Assembly (NCBI GenBank): GCA_030427985.1
Contig: JAUIBH010000012.1
Span: 1 to 64,000 of the forward strand
Length of the DNA: 64,000 nt
Origin: Bacteroidia bacterium
Lineage (GTDB): Bacteria > Bacteroidota > Bacteroidia > Flavobacteriales > Flavobacteriaceae
Direction: 5' to 3'
The translations under genes were made by a program, and so were the position numbers. The notes beneath the pieces were generated by a model. That model saw nothing but the letters and a program-made list of their open reading frames with translations. It was not told the DNA's origin and ran no database searches. Below, piece by piece: positions 37,473 to 48,572 of this stretch. The number at the start of each line of letters is the position of its first letter. Position 1 is the stretch's first letter.

Positions 37473-40400
37473 TTATCTATACAATGTGAAGTGCCCAACG
37501 AATTCACGTCCAGACCCATCATTAAGCTTCACGATATACCAGTAATCTCCGGAAGGCATTGGATTGGATTCATATTCCCCATTCCATTCATCGGTTGGCC
37601 CCAAAATCTGAATCTTCCTTCCATATCTATCAAAAATGTACGTTTGAATATCGGGGAACAACTCAGCATTTCTCGGTGACCAAGTATCATATTGCCCATC
37701 GTTGTTTGGAGTAAAGAAGTCAGAGATTGTAATGTCTATCAAATTCATGGTTATGCTTTCGGTAGCCTCACATCCATAACCATCTACAACTCTAACAATA
37801 AAAGTTCCACTTCTATCTATGGTAAATGTATTTGATGTAGTTCCGGGGTTATTATCAAAGAAATAAGTATAAGGGGGATTCCCTCCGGATGCAGATGCGG
37901 TAATTTCATTGATGTTGACACTGGTTAAGGTCAAACTTAAAGGAGCTATATCATCCATTGTGAATGGGATTTCCAATAAACATCCATTGTTATGCATTAT
38001 GGACAGTGTATGATTGCCCGCACTGATGTTTTCAAAATCTGGGCTGATTACAAAGTCATTTGAATTTGTAGAATCCAAAGCATAAAGAACATCATTGGCT
38101 ATACTAGGGTCAAATAAGGTCACTGCAATACTATTGGAAGTTAATCCCGAATCACAGGAATAAATAGGCTCTACAGTTGCATCAAGGTTTGGCCCTCCAG
38201 GCAGAACCTCAAACGTGGTTTCGGACTGACAACCTGTATTATCAATAATGGTCATATTGTAATTTCCAGAAGCCAGGTTATTTATATCAAAAGAATTACT
38301 GGCAAAAACCATAGGTTGCATAGAATTCAGTTGAACTCTCAAGGGTAAATCATCAGTATCCGTATCCACACTTATGGAACCATCTGTACTCTCCCAACAT
38401 GTCTCATGTTGAACAGTAGTTGATATGTTAAATCCAATAGTTGTGCCCGCGTCGAATGCGAAGGGAGCGGAATCCGTGGTGCAGCCGTCGGTGTTCTCCG
38501 CGGTGATGGTGTAGTTGTCCCCGTCGTTGCCGCCTGTGATGGCGCCCCCGGCGCCCACTGCGAGCCCCACGGGGCTGGATGTATAGGTCAGGTTGGCGTC
38601 ATAGTTGGTGACCACGTTGGTGGCGTCCCCGTTACAGTCCGCCGCCGTGACGGTTATGGTGGGCACTGCCGGAGAGGTGTTTATGGTAATTGTGAAAGGT
38701 TCCTCATCGAAGCACACTCCATTCTCATCGTAAATATAGTAGGTGCCCGAGGTAGTAATGTTTTCGCTTGGAAGATACTTCATTCCGGTACCTCCTGGAT
38801 TTGTGAAATAAGCTTCATTACCCGTAAGGTTGGTCCCAGTGATGTTGGGGAAGGTATAGGAGTCACATGTGGTGATGTCAGCTATGGGGTCTATATCCGG
38901 TGCCCCTGGTGATATTAGAGAGACACTAGGGTTTATAGTGGAGGTACATCCGTTGACAGTTATCCTCAAATTATTATAGTTGCCTGCAGGAAGTCCGCCG
39001 ATGGTTGCGCCACCGGATGATATACTGACATTAGGAAAGCTTCCGCTATCATGAACAATAGTATAAAGGCCATCAAGAATATTAGTGAACAGAAGGTCCA
39101 TGCTACCGTCACTCCCGCCACAGGTAGTGGGGTCGGTAAAGACGTCCACGCCAATGGTTGGTTGTAGATTATTGGTTATTATAACCTCGTCGAATGAGTC
39201 CGGGCATGTTCCGTTTGATATGGTCCACCTCAAAGTAGCCGATGATCCTACTGCCGGTCCGGACACACCAGTCGTGGGACTAGAGGGGTCATCTATGGCG
39301 ATAGCGGGTCCTGCAATTTGGGTCCAGATACCCGTGCCCACCATAGGTATGTTGGCATCCATAATGAAGGTACTGTTGTCGCATTGCAAGATGTCAGGTC
39401 CCGCATTGGCAGGTGTAGGATCCTGATAAAAGGTGACGTTTATCTCGTCGAAGTCGGAGCAGCTCCCGTTCATGTCGGTCCAGCGGAAGGTGTAGGATCC
39501 GTAGGCATCGACGGTAAATGTCTGGTCTGGGTCACTGGCATCGTTGGTCTCGAAGGCCAGGTTCCCTGGTCCGCTCTCCATGGTCCATATCCCTGTGCCT
39601 ACGGCCGCGAGCGCATCGACATCGTGTGTGAGTCCGCATTCCTCGAATACATTTTGTAAGGAGGGTTCATAGGCATCAGCCGAGGGCTGTAGGTCATTGG
39701 TAATTGTTACATCATCGAAGGAGGGAGCACAGGTTCCGTTTGATATGGTCCATCTGAGCGTGGCTGAGCTTCCGGCGGAGAGTCCCGTTATTGTTGTCAA
39801 GGGGTCACTCGGGTCGGTTATTGTTATTCCGGAGGGTCCTCCCACTTCAGACCATGTTCCGGTCCCTACCAAAGGGGTGTTTGCGGTCATATTGAAGGTG
39901 CCGTTGTTGCACTGTATGATGTTGGGTCCAGCGTTGGCAGGTGTAGGATCTTCATAAAAGGTTACGGTTATCTCATCAAAGTCGGAGCAGCTTCCGTTTA
40001 CTTCGGTCCACCGGAAGGTATAGGTGCCGTAGCTGTCAACGGTGACATCGGTTACCGCATTATTTTCATTGAGGAAAGAAGCGTTCCCGACCAAAGGGCT
40101 TTCGTTGGTCCAGGTACCAGTTCCGATAGATGCCACCGCACTTGTGGTAAAGGCATTAGCGATATCACAAACATCTCCTCCAGAACCAGCATCGGTAGTA
40201 GTTTGTTGATCTATTGTCAATATCATTTGGTCCTGCGCATCTGGACAGGAACCATTGCCACTAGCAGTTATTGTTAGCATTACGAATCCGTTGGTGATAT
40301 CATTGGCCCCAGGAGTATAGATTGGGAGCAGGGTATTGGGGTCATTGAACGAGCCGTCCCCAGATGTGGACCATAATAGGGAGCTGGTGCTGGACTCACT

Positions 40401-42962
40401 GGGTACAGTTGTTGAAGTAGCGAGATTGTGAACATCACCCTCACAGATTGACTCATCTGACCCTGCATCCACAATTGGCGCAGACGTTATGGTCAGTGTC
40501 ATTTGGTCCTGTACATCGGGGCAAGGTCCGTTGCCCGTTCCGGTGAGGGTGAGTACTACTGACCCTACCATAATGTCGTTGGCTCCGGGGGTGTAGGTTG
40601 GCAACAGGATATTGGAGTCACTGAATGAGCCATCCCCAGATGTGGACCATGATATAGAGGCGGTTTCTGACTCGCTAGGTATTATGGTTGAAGTGGCGAG
40701 ATCATAAACATCACCCTCGCATATTTCCTCGTCTGAGCCCGCATCCACGTTAGGGTCGGGAATTATGGTAACGGTTACCGTTGCAGTGGCATCAGTACAA
40801 GGTGCAGTCGCGGTTACGGTATAGATAAAGTCGTAGCTTCCTGGGAATACTGAGGAGAAGTCCATATTGGTGGGGTCCGCGACCACGGAGTTTGCACCAT
40901 TGCCGAAGGCATCGTTGACATCAGTCCATGAGCCCCCAGCATCAGCACCTGAAAGCTGTGTGTTCAGGTCATATATGGTAAGATCGCCCTCACAGATATC
41001 CAGATCGGTGGGGGTACCGGCATTAGGTGTGGTATATACTTCTATAGTATGGGTTGCATCAATAAAATTACCGGAGGTATCTGTTACTCTATAGGTATGT
41101 GTGATGGTCTCTGGGTTGGATAATCCATCTGATACATCATTTATAAGCACCACTGAGGCAACAGCACAATTATCTGCTTCATCGGTGATGACGTTTGGAT
41201 CTGGAGCCGGGGCCGTATCGCATACTTGCTCAGTAACATTACTTGCCGTGGGAGGGATTAAATCACCATAACCAATAGTGAACACATCTTGATGTTCAAA
41301 AGTAACCCCATCAAAAAAGACATCTGTGCCAATTACGCTTGTAGCATTGATATAAGTAATGGTGCCGGTGGTGAAATCTCCATCTGCTGGAGCAACGCCA
41401 TCGGTATCTATCATTAAATAGATAGCACAAGGATTTGTAAGGATCATATCTGAACCGGACATGTCAACCCTTATACTGACATTATCAATAGGGGTAACCC
41501 CAACTGAAAACGTTTTTTGTACACGCCATTCCCTTGAAATTCTTTCAGTAACGGTAGTATTTGGATTAGGTAACTCTACATTGGTTACATTTAAGCTGGC
41601 ATGGTCATTACCCCACAGTAAATAATTATGTTCACGTGGAGAAGTGAAAGGTGATGCATCAATAGCAGTTCTGCTATCATCCAAATTGTCCGTGGAGAAA
41701 TCTGAGTTGGTGGACATTGTAACGATAGCCTCTGCGTTGACACTTTTTGAGATACGCTGGTACAAGTTGTATCTTAATCTATGGGCACCGCTATCTAAAA
41801 ATCTGTCTTTTCCCAAACCAGCAATATCATATCGGTATGTGGTGTCGAAAGCCCATATTGTTGTTCCATCAGCAGCTAGATAGTCGTAGGAATCATTTCC
41901 GGTAACACTGCCCAAGGTTCCTGAAGAATTGAGGGTAATACCATATTTTATGGCCAAATAGCTTTCCAATCTTTGAATGTGATTGGCATCTGCAATACCA
42001 TCCACCAACATTACTTCTGCAATGTAACCTGAAAGATTGCTTGGGTCTGAACCACCTCCTGGGTCAGTATCATTGAAGTGTTTTCCCATTCTGTTGTAGT
42101 AGAACAAGGATTCATCTGCCGTTACATCATTTCTAACCAAACCATTGATGCTTGGATCTACAAGTCCATTAACCCGTGTAGTCAGTGTTTCTTGATCTGC
42201 GGCGGTTTGTCTTATAAACCCTCCTATTGTGGGCCGCTCCAATAAATCAATGCTACCTGCCTGGAAGAATGTATCGGTATCCCATGTCCTACCTACTGAA
42301 AAACTATTGTTACTGGATACCCCTAAAGAAAGATTGGTAAGGTAACTTATATGTGAGTCTATATCTCCACCAAACAAAAGACTTTGTGTTTCAGCCGTAT
42401 TGCCCGCCCCTGTTGCAGAAAAGACAATATAAACCATAATATCATCCCTTGCATGTGAGCGGAAATAGAGTGCATCACCCGTTCCTGAACCATCAAACTC
42501 CACAGCAGGGTTAAAGTTCCATACATCCCTTTGCAATGTTGGTATACCCGGGATAGCTCCTGTTGGGGTTAAAAATCCAGGGCCTCCTGGATGCTCAAAG
42601 CCATGGTTAGGGTAATTTTGCCAGGGTTGGTCATAGTTGAGCGGATTGGGATGCTCCATAGCATCTTGCCTGAAATTGATGTCAAAGTCCACCAGTTCAT
42701 ACCATACGTTGACTGGTGTACCTCCAATAGGGGCGTAAGGTGTAAATTCATCCAGTGCTCCTGGGAAAGTAGAAGGCGTATTAATAGCTCTATCGGCAGA
42801 GTACCAATTATCCACTTCTTGGGCGGATAATTGAAATCCTGTGATAAGTATTGATAGACATAATAGCGATTTAATTGTTCGACCATAAGACAAACAGAAA
42901 AGGTTGACCAAATTATTGGGGAGCAAATAATTGATAGAGTGTAAAAATTTAGTCATAAGCAA
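37473..42962 (-). CDS. 1829-aa surface protein with tandem beta-sandwich repeats and T9SS type B (CHU_C) C-terminal domain
   Basis: C-terminus ITISDFFTPNNDGQYDTWSPRNAELFPDIQTYIFDRYGRKIQ...MPSGDYWYIVKLNDG; internal near-duplicate repeats. Confidence 0.9.
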   Translation of the reverse strand: MLMTKFLHSINYLLPNNLVNLFCLSYGRTIKSLLCLSILITGFQLSAQEVDNWYSADRAINTPSTFPGALDEFTPYAPIGGTPVNVWYELVDFDINFRQDAMEHPNPLNYDQPWQNYPNHGFEHPGGPGFLTPTGAIPGIPTLQRDVWNFNPAVEFDGSGTGDALYFRSHARDDIMVYIVFSATGAGNTAETQSLLFGGDIDSHISYLTNLSLGVSSNNSFSVGRTWDTDTFFQAGSIDLLERPTIGGFIRQTAADQETLTTRVNGLVDPSINGLVRNDVTADESLFYYNRMGKHFNDTDPGGGSDPSNLSGYIAEVMLVDGIADANHIQRLESYLAIKYGITLNSSGTLGSVTGNDSYDYLAADGTTIWAFDTTYRYDIAGLGKDRFLDSGAHRLRYNLYQRISKSVNAEAIVTMSTNSDFSTDNLDDSRTAIDASPFTSPREHNYLLWGNDHASLNVTNVELPNPNTTVTERISREWRVQKTFSVGVTPIDNVSIRVDMSGSDMILTNPCAIYLMIDTDGVAPADGDFTTGTITYINATSVIGTDVFFDGVTFEHQDVFTIGYGDLIPPTASNVTEQVCDTAPAPDPNVITDEADNCAVASVVLINDVSDGLSNPETITHTYRVTDTSGNFIDATHTIEVYTTPNAGTPTDLDICEGDLTIYDLNTQLSGADAGGSWTDVNDAFGNGANSVVADPTNMDFSSVFPGSYDFIYTVTATAPCTDATATVTVTIIPDPNVDAGSDEEICEGDVYDLATSTIIPSESETASISWSTSGDGSFSDSNILLPTYTPGANDIMVGSVVLTLTGTGNGPCPDVQDQMTLTITSAPIVDAGSDESICEGDVHNLATSTTVPSESSTSSLLWSTSGDGSFNDPNTLLPIYTPGANDITNGFVMLTITASGNGSCPDAQDQMILTIDQQTTTDAGSGGDVCDIANAFTTSAVASIGTGTWTNESPLVGNASFLNENNAVTDVTVDSYGTYTFRWTEVNGSCSDFDEITVTFYEDPTPANAGPNIIQCNNGTFNMTANTPLVGTGTWSEVGGPSGITITDPSDPLTTITGLSAGSSATLRWTISNGTCAPSFDDVTITNDLQPSADAYEPSLQNVFEECGLTHDVDALAAVGTGIWTMESGPGNLAFETNDASDPDQTFTVDAYGSYTFRWTDMNGSCSDFDEINVTFYQDPTPANAGPDILQCDNSTFIMDANIPMVGTGIWTQIAGPAIAIDDPSSPTTGVSGPAVGSSATLRWTISNGTCPDSFDEVIITNNLQPTIGVDVFTDPTTCGGSDGSMDLLFTNILDGLYTIVHDSGSFPNVSISSGGATIGGLPAGNYNNLRITVNGCTSTINPSVSLISPGAPDIDPIADITTCDSYTFPNITGTNLTGNEAYFTNPGGTGMKYLPSENITTSGTYYIYDENGVCFDEEPFTITINTSPAVPTITVTAADCNGDATNVVTNYDANLTYTSSPVGLAVGAGGAITGGNDGDNYTITAENTDGCTTDSAPFAFDAGTTIGFNISTTVQHETCWESTDGSISVDTDTDDLPLRVQLNSMQPMVFASNSFDINNLASGNYNMTIIDNTGCQSETTFEVLPGGPNLDATVEPIYSCDSGLTSNSIAVTLFDPSIANDVLYALDSTNSNDFVISPDFENISAGNHTLSIMHNNGCLLEIPFTMDDIAPLSLTLTSVNINEITASASGGNPPYTYFFDNNPGTTSNTFTIDRSGTFIVRVVDGYGCEATESITMNLIDITISDFFTPNNDGQYDTWSPRNAELFPDIQTYIFDRYGRKIQILGPTDEWNGEYESNPMPSGDYWYIVKLNDGSGREFVGHFTLYR

Positions 42963-43205
42963 GTAGGTTTTGGCCGCGTATTCTTGGGAAGAAATACAGG
43001 GCTATATGTTAACATAGATTTAAAGTACTACACCCACCTTATATATAATGGGGCCAATTAACCTATGCGATGTTAGAATTGACGAAAGGCATAAATGGAT
43101 TTACGGGGCAAAACTGAAAATGGGGTGTTTTGGGGTTTATATGGAAGGAAAGCCATAGTTTATTCTTGATGTATCAATATGTTTTTTGGAGTAGTTGAAG
43201 GACAA

Positions 43206-43236
43206 AAAAACCGCCAAGAATTTTTCTTGGCGGCAA
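43206..43236. terminator. Terminator hairpin (aaaaccgccaagaatttttcttggcggc)
   Basis: Perfect stem CCGCCAAGAA/TTCTTGGCGG downstream of the OmpA-family gene. Confidence 0.7.
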
Positions 43237-43310
43237 ACTATCACTGCTTATTTAAGAATACACGAGTTACACCAAACCTTACATTCTTAATTGAATTATG
43301 GACAGGATAG

Positions 43311-45458
43311 CTATTTGATCAGGTTGATTTCCACTCTTCGGTTCTGTTGTCTTCCAATTCGGGTTGCATTGGTGGCGATTGGTTTTTCCTCGCCATATCC
43401 AATTGCGGATAGTCTATCTGAGGTGATGCCTTCATTGATCAAGAAATCCCTGACCGAATTTGCTCTAGCCTCAGAAAGTCTTTGGTTGCTCTCGCTGCTT
43501 CCCACACTATCGGTATGGCCTTCAACCGTAAATTTGGCATTAGGATATTCATTCAAGATTTGAATAATGTCTACCATAGTTGATACCGATTCAGGCTTAA
43601 TAGTAGCTTTTCCAGTATCAAACAGTATGGTGCGAGCGTAGTCGTTCAGTTGTTTTTGAACTTCCAGGGTTACTTCAGGACATCCTTTGTTGCTCACTGG
43701 ACCTTCTATATTGGGGCATTCATCATCAATATCGGCTAGGGTGTCACCATCCGTATCTGGGCAACCTTTATGTTCAACACTTCCGGGGGTGTTTGGACAA
43801 CGATCTTCACTGTCTATTATACCATCTCCATCTGTATCGGGGCAGCCATTGAATTCCTCAAGGCCAGCTTCGGTGGGGCAGTCATCATCTTTATCCAGCA
43901 CACCATCACCATCTGTGTCTTTCCAGGGACAACCCTTGTTTTCTTCCGGGCCAGCTTCGTTGGGACAGTCATCGTCCTTGTCCAAAATGCCATCGCTATC
44001 TGTGTCTTTCCAAGGGCAGCCTTTGTTTTCAATAGGACCAGCAACCTCTGGGCATTGGTCTTCTTGGTTGATTATGCCATCATTGTCCTTATCTTTCAAT
44101 CTATTTTGATACACAGGTATTTTAAGACCAGCATATACATCAATGGCTTTTGTATTTTTGCCTGTCATGGCTGAAATAATAGATCCAGATCCTAGGTATA
44201 ATGGCCCCAACCTTAGTCCTGCTCCCCACTGGAACCCCGCTCCCTCAAGAATACTCAGAGGAGAATAAATTCCAAGCCAAGTACTCTCAAACCTAGGGGT
44301 AAGCCTAAATTGGGTCAACGCTCTATTGGCATTGATTTTTTCTTTGGATGTAAGGGGCATGTCCGCATTTAGGTTGAGATAAAATTTGGAATTGATATTC
44401 CAGTCTACATTGGTGTGGAGTGCCGTGGGCAAGGTAACACTGACAGATTCGGTTTCGGAAATTAAATGAAAGTTGTCAAAAAGCGCTTCTTCCAACACAT
44501 CGCCATCAAAGTTGTCTTTGTCTTGGGTTTCATTAAGGTCGTAGAACCTATCAACCCCACTCACGTCATTAATTTTGCCAATATCCGTAATAGAGGCCCC
44601 AAATTTTAGCTTGTACTTATTGGCACCTCGGTCCACAACAGGATTTCCGTTGACATCTGTTTTGGTATATTTGACATGTTCCGGCCTCCATTCATAAACA
44701 AACCCTATATCCGTGCCAATGCCTGCTCCTCCATTAAAATCGAAATAGTTACCACCATTGCCCTCATCATCCAAGCTAGCTGTATTACCATAATTAAATA
44801 GCCCGGTGGTAGTGACTTGGTTGGAGTTTGAATCATAATCAACAGTAATGTCCGAGCCGTAAATATAGACGTTGCCCATACCCTGTATGTACTTTAAAGA
44901 GACCCCTCCTTTTAAGAAATGTTGTTCATTATCTAAAAGTACCCTAGCGTATGAAGCTCCTATTTCGGCCCAGAGGTTAAAGGCACCCGAGATATTTCCT
45001 TCATCCAAGAAGAAATCTTCAGATTCATCAAACCCTCCCTCTTTGTCCAAGAGCTCTCCATTGGCATCGTTTATATTGAAAAAAGCCCTGGCCCTGGTAA
45101 AAAAAGCAAAGGAATGTTTTTTACTGAGGCTGAGCATCACGGAAGGCCCCATTGCATCAATGTTCCATGCAATAAAATTGTTATCTGATGGAAAAGTGGC
45201 CGCGTTGTCAAAAGCTTTACTGAAATCACTGAAAGCATCATCAAGGTTAAAACCAACATAGTTGTTCCCAACAAACGAACTTATACCAAATAAGTTAATG
45301 TCCGTTTTAAGTCTGGAATCAGCTATATTGGCCGGGTTGGAAATAATACCATGCACCCCATTGTAGTTGTCCTCCAATAAGCCAATATAAGATTGGGCAT
45401 GGCTTGCACTGATTGTTACGATGAGTAAGATTCCCATCAAAAATATTTTTGCATTCAT
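43311..45458 (-). CDS. DUF5723-like beta-barrel protein with thrombospondin type 3 repeats and C-terminal OmpA domain
   Basis: TSP3 repeats [15 protein letters not shown]...; OmpA domain [31 protein letters not shown]. Confidence 0.88.
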   Translation of the reverse strand: MNAKIFLMGILLIVTISASHAQSYIGLLEDNYNGVHGIISNPANIADSRLKTDINLFGISSFVGNNYVGFNLDDAFSDFSKAFDNAATFPSDNNFIAWNIDAMGPSVMLSLSKKHSFAFFTRARAFFNINDANGELLDKEGGFDESEDFFLDEGNISGAFNLWAEIGASYARVLLDNEQHFLKGGVSLKYIQGMGNVYIYGSDITVDYDSNSNQVTTTGLFNYGNTASLDDEGNGGNYFDFNGGAGIGTDIGFVYEWRPEHVKYTKTDVNGNPVVDRGANKYKLKFGASITDIGKINDVSGVDRFYDLNETQDKDNFDGDVLEEALFDNFHLISETESVSVTLPTALHTNVDWNINSKFYLNLNADMPLTSKEKINANRALTQFRLTPRFESTWLGIYSPLSILEGAGFQWGAGLRLGPLYLGSGSIISAMTGKNTKAIDVYAGLKIPVYQNRLKDKDNDGIINQEDQCPEVAGPIENKGCPWKDTDSDGILDKDDDCPNEAGPEENKGCPWKDTDGDGVLDKDDDCPTEAGLEEFNGCPDTDGDGIIDSEDRCPNTPGSVEHKGCPDTDGDTLADIDDECPNIEGPVSNKGCPEVTLEVQKQLNDYARTILFDTGKATIKPESVSTMVDIIQILNEYPNAKFTVEGHTDSVGSSESNQRLSEARANSVRDFLINEGITSDRLSAIGYGEEKPIATNATRIGRQQNRRVEINLIK

Positions 45459-46017
45459 TTTTCTATTTTTTGGTAAAATTTGATTTATAGCTAGATCTTT
45501 TTGGGATTAGCGTTGTACAAAGAGAAATGAAATATGTGTGAGGTTTTTATGTAAATGAACGAACGCACCCTTTCAATTGATAAATCAAAAAGATGGGTTT
45601 ACCGCGACTTGTCATGTGGAGAAAAAAGATTCTATTTAAGTAAGAAAAAGACTTCAATTTAAAAATTGACAGAAAACACAATGCGCAAAGTAAAAGAATG
45701 GGAATAAGGCTGTTAAAACAAAAAACCATTACAACCAAGGAACCTATTGATTCCTTGGCGTAACGGAAACCTCAACTAAACTAAACACTTTTATGACCAA
45801 CAGTCTTAAAAAGTGCATTGCTATATGTGCATGCGTTAAAATTGATCTTGCTTTTCAATATGATTTAACGCGTAATTGCACAACAAACATAAGTTGTATT
45901 TATAATTAATAGATGTGCTATCTTATGGATGCCCTTTCTCAACTAACGAATGGGCAATTTGGTTTGGTGGTTTCAAAATAGGAAGTGGTAAATGAGGCCT
46001 ATAAATGATTCATAAAA

Positions 46018-46051
46018 TAAAAAAGGCAGTTCACATGAACTGCCTTTTTTG
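46018..46051. terminator. Terminator (aaaaaaggcagttcacatgaactgccttttttg)
   Basis: Near-perfect palindrome with flanking A/T tracts, downstream of the DUF1508 gene. Confidence 0.8.
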
Positions 46052-46070
46052 GGTCAAAAAATATTTTTGG

Positions 46071-46403
46071 CTAGGAAGAAACCTCTTCGACCGAGGCATC
46101 CGGAGCATTCTTCTTTACGGAAGCAACACCATTTTCCATGGCCGATTCGCTGGAATACATCTCGCTGTTCCCAATAACTTGTCCGTTGGATGCTTTTAGG
46201 TTAAAGTATGGACTTCCGTCTTTTGCTGTGCTTCTTTCAAAATTTCCATCGTCCTGCGAATGTTTTCGCACAGACTCAATGCCATTGTCGCAGGCAGCTT
46301 TGGTGGTATACCCCTGACTGCTTAGAATTACTTGGCCGTTTCCAGCTTTTAAATTAAACCTGAACTTGCCAGATTTATCTGTCTTAATCTCAAATTTTCC
46401 CAT
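46071..46403 (-). CDS. DUF1508/YegP family protein, two tandem repeats
   Basis: GKFRFNLKAGNGQVILSSQGYTTKAACDNGIESVRKHS and GSPYFNLKASNGQVIGNSEMYSSESAMENGVASVKKNA. Confidence 0.93.
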   Translation of the reverse strand: MGKFEIKTDKSGKFRFNLKAGNGQVILSSQGYTTKAACDNGIESVRKHSQDDGNFERSTAKDGSPYFNLKASNGQVIGNSEMYSSESAMENGVASVKKNAPDASVEEVSS

Positions 46404-46536
46404 GGTAATATGTTTAGATTACTAAATCTAGATAATTTCTTAAAAATTGACCAATAAATAAGGGTAAATTTATCAATAAATCAAGGTTTTGGACTTTTTG
46501 GCCAGATGAATGGTATTTTTAGTCCAGTTATCATAC

Positions 46537-46568
46537 AAAAAAGGGAAGCAATTATTGCTTCCTTTTTA
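46537..46568 (-). terminator. Terminator of proA (aaaaaagggaagcaattattgcttccttttta)
   Basis: Inverted repeat with A/T tracts. Confidence 0.75.
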
Positions 46569-46586
46569 TTTTATATGGCGCGATGT

Positions 46587-47795
46587 TTACACCCTGATCT
46601 GCCCATCACCAAATACGTAGTATTTGTTGGTGACCAATTCGTTCAATCCAAGTGGTCCACGATGGTGAAGTTTATCCGTGCTAATGGCCAACTCGGCACC
46701 CACACCCATCTGCCCACCATCTGTAAAGCGGGTAGAGGCATTTTGGTACACCGCCGCACAGTCCACATTTTCCATAAAGGTTTGGGCAACACTATCGTTT
46801 TGAGTCATAATGGAAGCAGAATGTCCACCAGAATTAGCGTTTATCTTTTCAATAGCTTCATCCAATCCTGCAACCGAGCCAATAACACATTTCATGGCCA
46901 AGAACTCTTCTTGCCAAACAGATGCGTTAGGAATAAGCTCCTCTTCGGTCAGTACGGTTTTTACCTTTTCATCCACCAAAATAGATACCCCTTTATCATC
47001 CAAAAGTTGTTTCAAATCCTTCAATTTATCCTCATAACCATCAATGTTAGAATCAACTAAAATTTTATCCAAAGCATTGCAGGCGGATATTTTATGGGTC
47101 TTGGCATTTATGATTACCTCCAAGCTCTTTTTCCAATCGGCCTCTTTGTGCACGTATAGGAAATTGTTCCCACGTCCGCTGACCAGAACAGCGCACTTGG
47201 CATGTTCTTTTACAAATGCGATAAGGCGTTCGCCTCCACGCGGTACAATTAAATCCAAATCCTGATCGGGATTCTTCAAAAATTCCTGGGTCTGGGTTCG
47301 GTCCATTTCCAAAAACTGGATAAAATCGGTAGGAAGATTGTTTTCTTCCAATGCCTGGTGCCAGAATTTCACCAATACTTTGTTACTGTGATAGGCTTCT
47401 TTTCCACCTTTCAAAAGGATTTTGTTGCTGGCCTTAAAGGCCAAAACGGCCGCTTCCACAGTAACATCGGGCCGAGACTCATAAATGATCATAATGGTTC
47501 CAAAAGGGGCTGTTTTGTTGATGATCTTTAACCCATTGTCCAATTTCTTGGTAGAGATTTCTTGGTTAACGGGGTCTTTTTGCAATCGAACCTCTTTTAC
47601 GGCCTGAATCATTTGATCCACCTTTTTCTGGTTGACCACCAAGCGGTCATATAAGGCTTGATCGTCCCTGTTGAACGCATCAAGGTCTTTTTGATTGGCT
47701 TGGAGCAGTTCATCACGATTTTCATCGAGAATCCGTTCCATATCTTCCAATACTTTGTTTTTTATATCAGTATTTAATAATTTCATAGTTCTCAT
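46587..47795 (-). CDS. proA: glutamate-5-semialdehyde dehydrogenase
   Basis: PFGTIMIIYESRPDVTVEAAVLAFKASNKILLKGGKEA; STRFTDGGQMGVGAELAISTDKLHHRGPLGL. Confidence 0.96.
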   Translation of the reverse strand: MRTMKLLNTDIKNKVLEDMERILDENRDELLQANQKDLDAFNRDDQALYDRLVVNQKKVDQMIQAVKEVRLQKDPVNQEISTKKLDNGLKIINKTAPFGTIMIIYESRPDVTVEAAVLAFKASNKILLKGGKEAYHSNKVLVKFWHQALEENNLPTDFIQFLEMDRTQTQEFLKNPDQDLDLIVPRGGERLIAFVKEHAKCAVLVSGRGNNFLYVHKEADWKKSLEVIINAKTHKISACNALDKILVDSNIDGYEDKLKDLKQLLDDKGVSILVDEKVKTVLTEEELIPNASVWQEEFLAMKCVIGSVAGLDEAIEKINANSGGHSASIMTQNDSVAQTFMENVDCAAVYQNASTRFTDGGQMGVGAELAISTDKLHHRGPLGLNELVTNKYYVFGDGQIRV

Positions 47796-47798
47796 TTT

Positions 47799-48569
47799 TT
47801 ATAGGGAGACTTTGGTCCCTACTTTTTTTCCTTCTACAATATCTATTATTACATTATCTGTTTTCCCGTTCACTATGTAGGAGGGAATGTTGTCTGCTGC
47901 TGCCATTTGGGCATAACTTAATTTAGAGCCCATACCGCCACGACCTTCACCTTCGGCTTTGTTACCTTCCTCAATATACTTGTCTAAATCCTCTTTGGGT
48001 GCCACTTTTTGAATGACTTTTGTCTCTTCTTTTTCAGGATGACCGTCATACAATCCATCGATATCCGTCATGAGAATCAACTTATCGGCATTCATCAGTT
48101 GAGCAATCAATGTGGCCAATTCATCATTGTCCGAAAACATGGACATGGCCACGGAAACGGCATCGTCTTCATTGGCAATGGGCACCACACCTTCCGAAAG
48201 GAGTCCTTCAATACAATTGATCATATTGTCGCGGTGCATCCCTGGATTAAAATCCCGCTTTGTGGGAAGCACCTGGGCACACTTCATGCCATAATCCCTG
48301 AATATGTTATAGTACAACCGCATCATTCTAGGTTGTCCGATGGCAGAATACACTTGTCTCCGTTGTGTCTTGTCCTTAATATTGGCTTTGCCCAACACTT
48401 CTTTTCCCGCAATTACGGACCCGGAAGAGACCAAAATGGTCATAATGTCGCGTTCGTATAGCTCTGCAACTTGTTTTACCAGTTTTTTGAGTACGGGTCT
48501 TACAATTCTGTTGTCTTTGTTGGTCATCACATTGGTTCCCACCTTTATGACCACGAGTTCTTTATACAT
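47799..48569 (-). CDS. proB: glutamate 5-kinase (no C-terminal PUA domain)
   Basis: VVIKVGTNVMT; VSSGSVIAGKEVLG; GRGGMGSKLSYAQMA. Confidence 0.95.
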   Translation of the reverse strand: MYKELVVIKVGTNVMTNKDNRIVRPVLKKLVKQVAELYERDIMTILVSSGSVIAGKEVLGKANIKDKTQRRQVYSAIGQPRMMRLYYNIFRDYGMKCAQVLPTKRDFNPGMHRDNMINCIEGLLSEGVVPIANEDDAVSVAMSMFSDNDELATLIAQLMNADKLILMTDIDGLYDGHPEKEETKVIQKVAPKEDLDKYIEEGNKAEGEGRGGMGSKLSYAQMAAADNIPSYIVNGKTDNVIIDIVEGKKVGTKVSL

Positions 48570-48572
48570 GTT

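Noticed and set aside
43687-44174. Plus-strand ORFs of 140 and 134 aa with repeats (SVSGQPL..., [11 protein letters not shown])
   Set aside because: Repetitiveness is the antisense image of the TSP3 repeats in the OmpA-family gene
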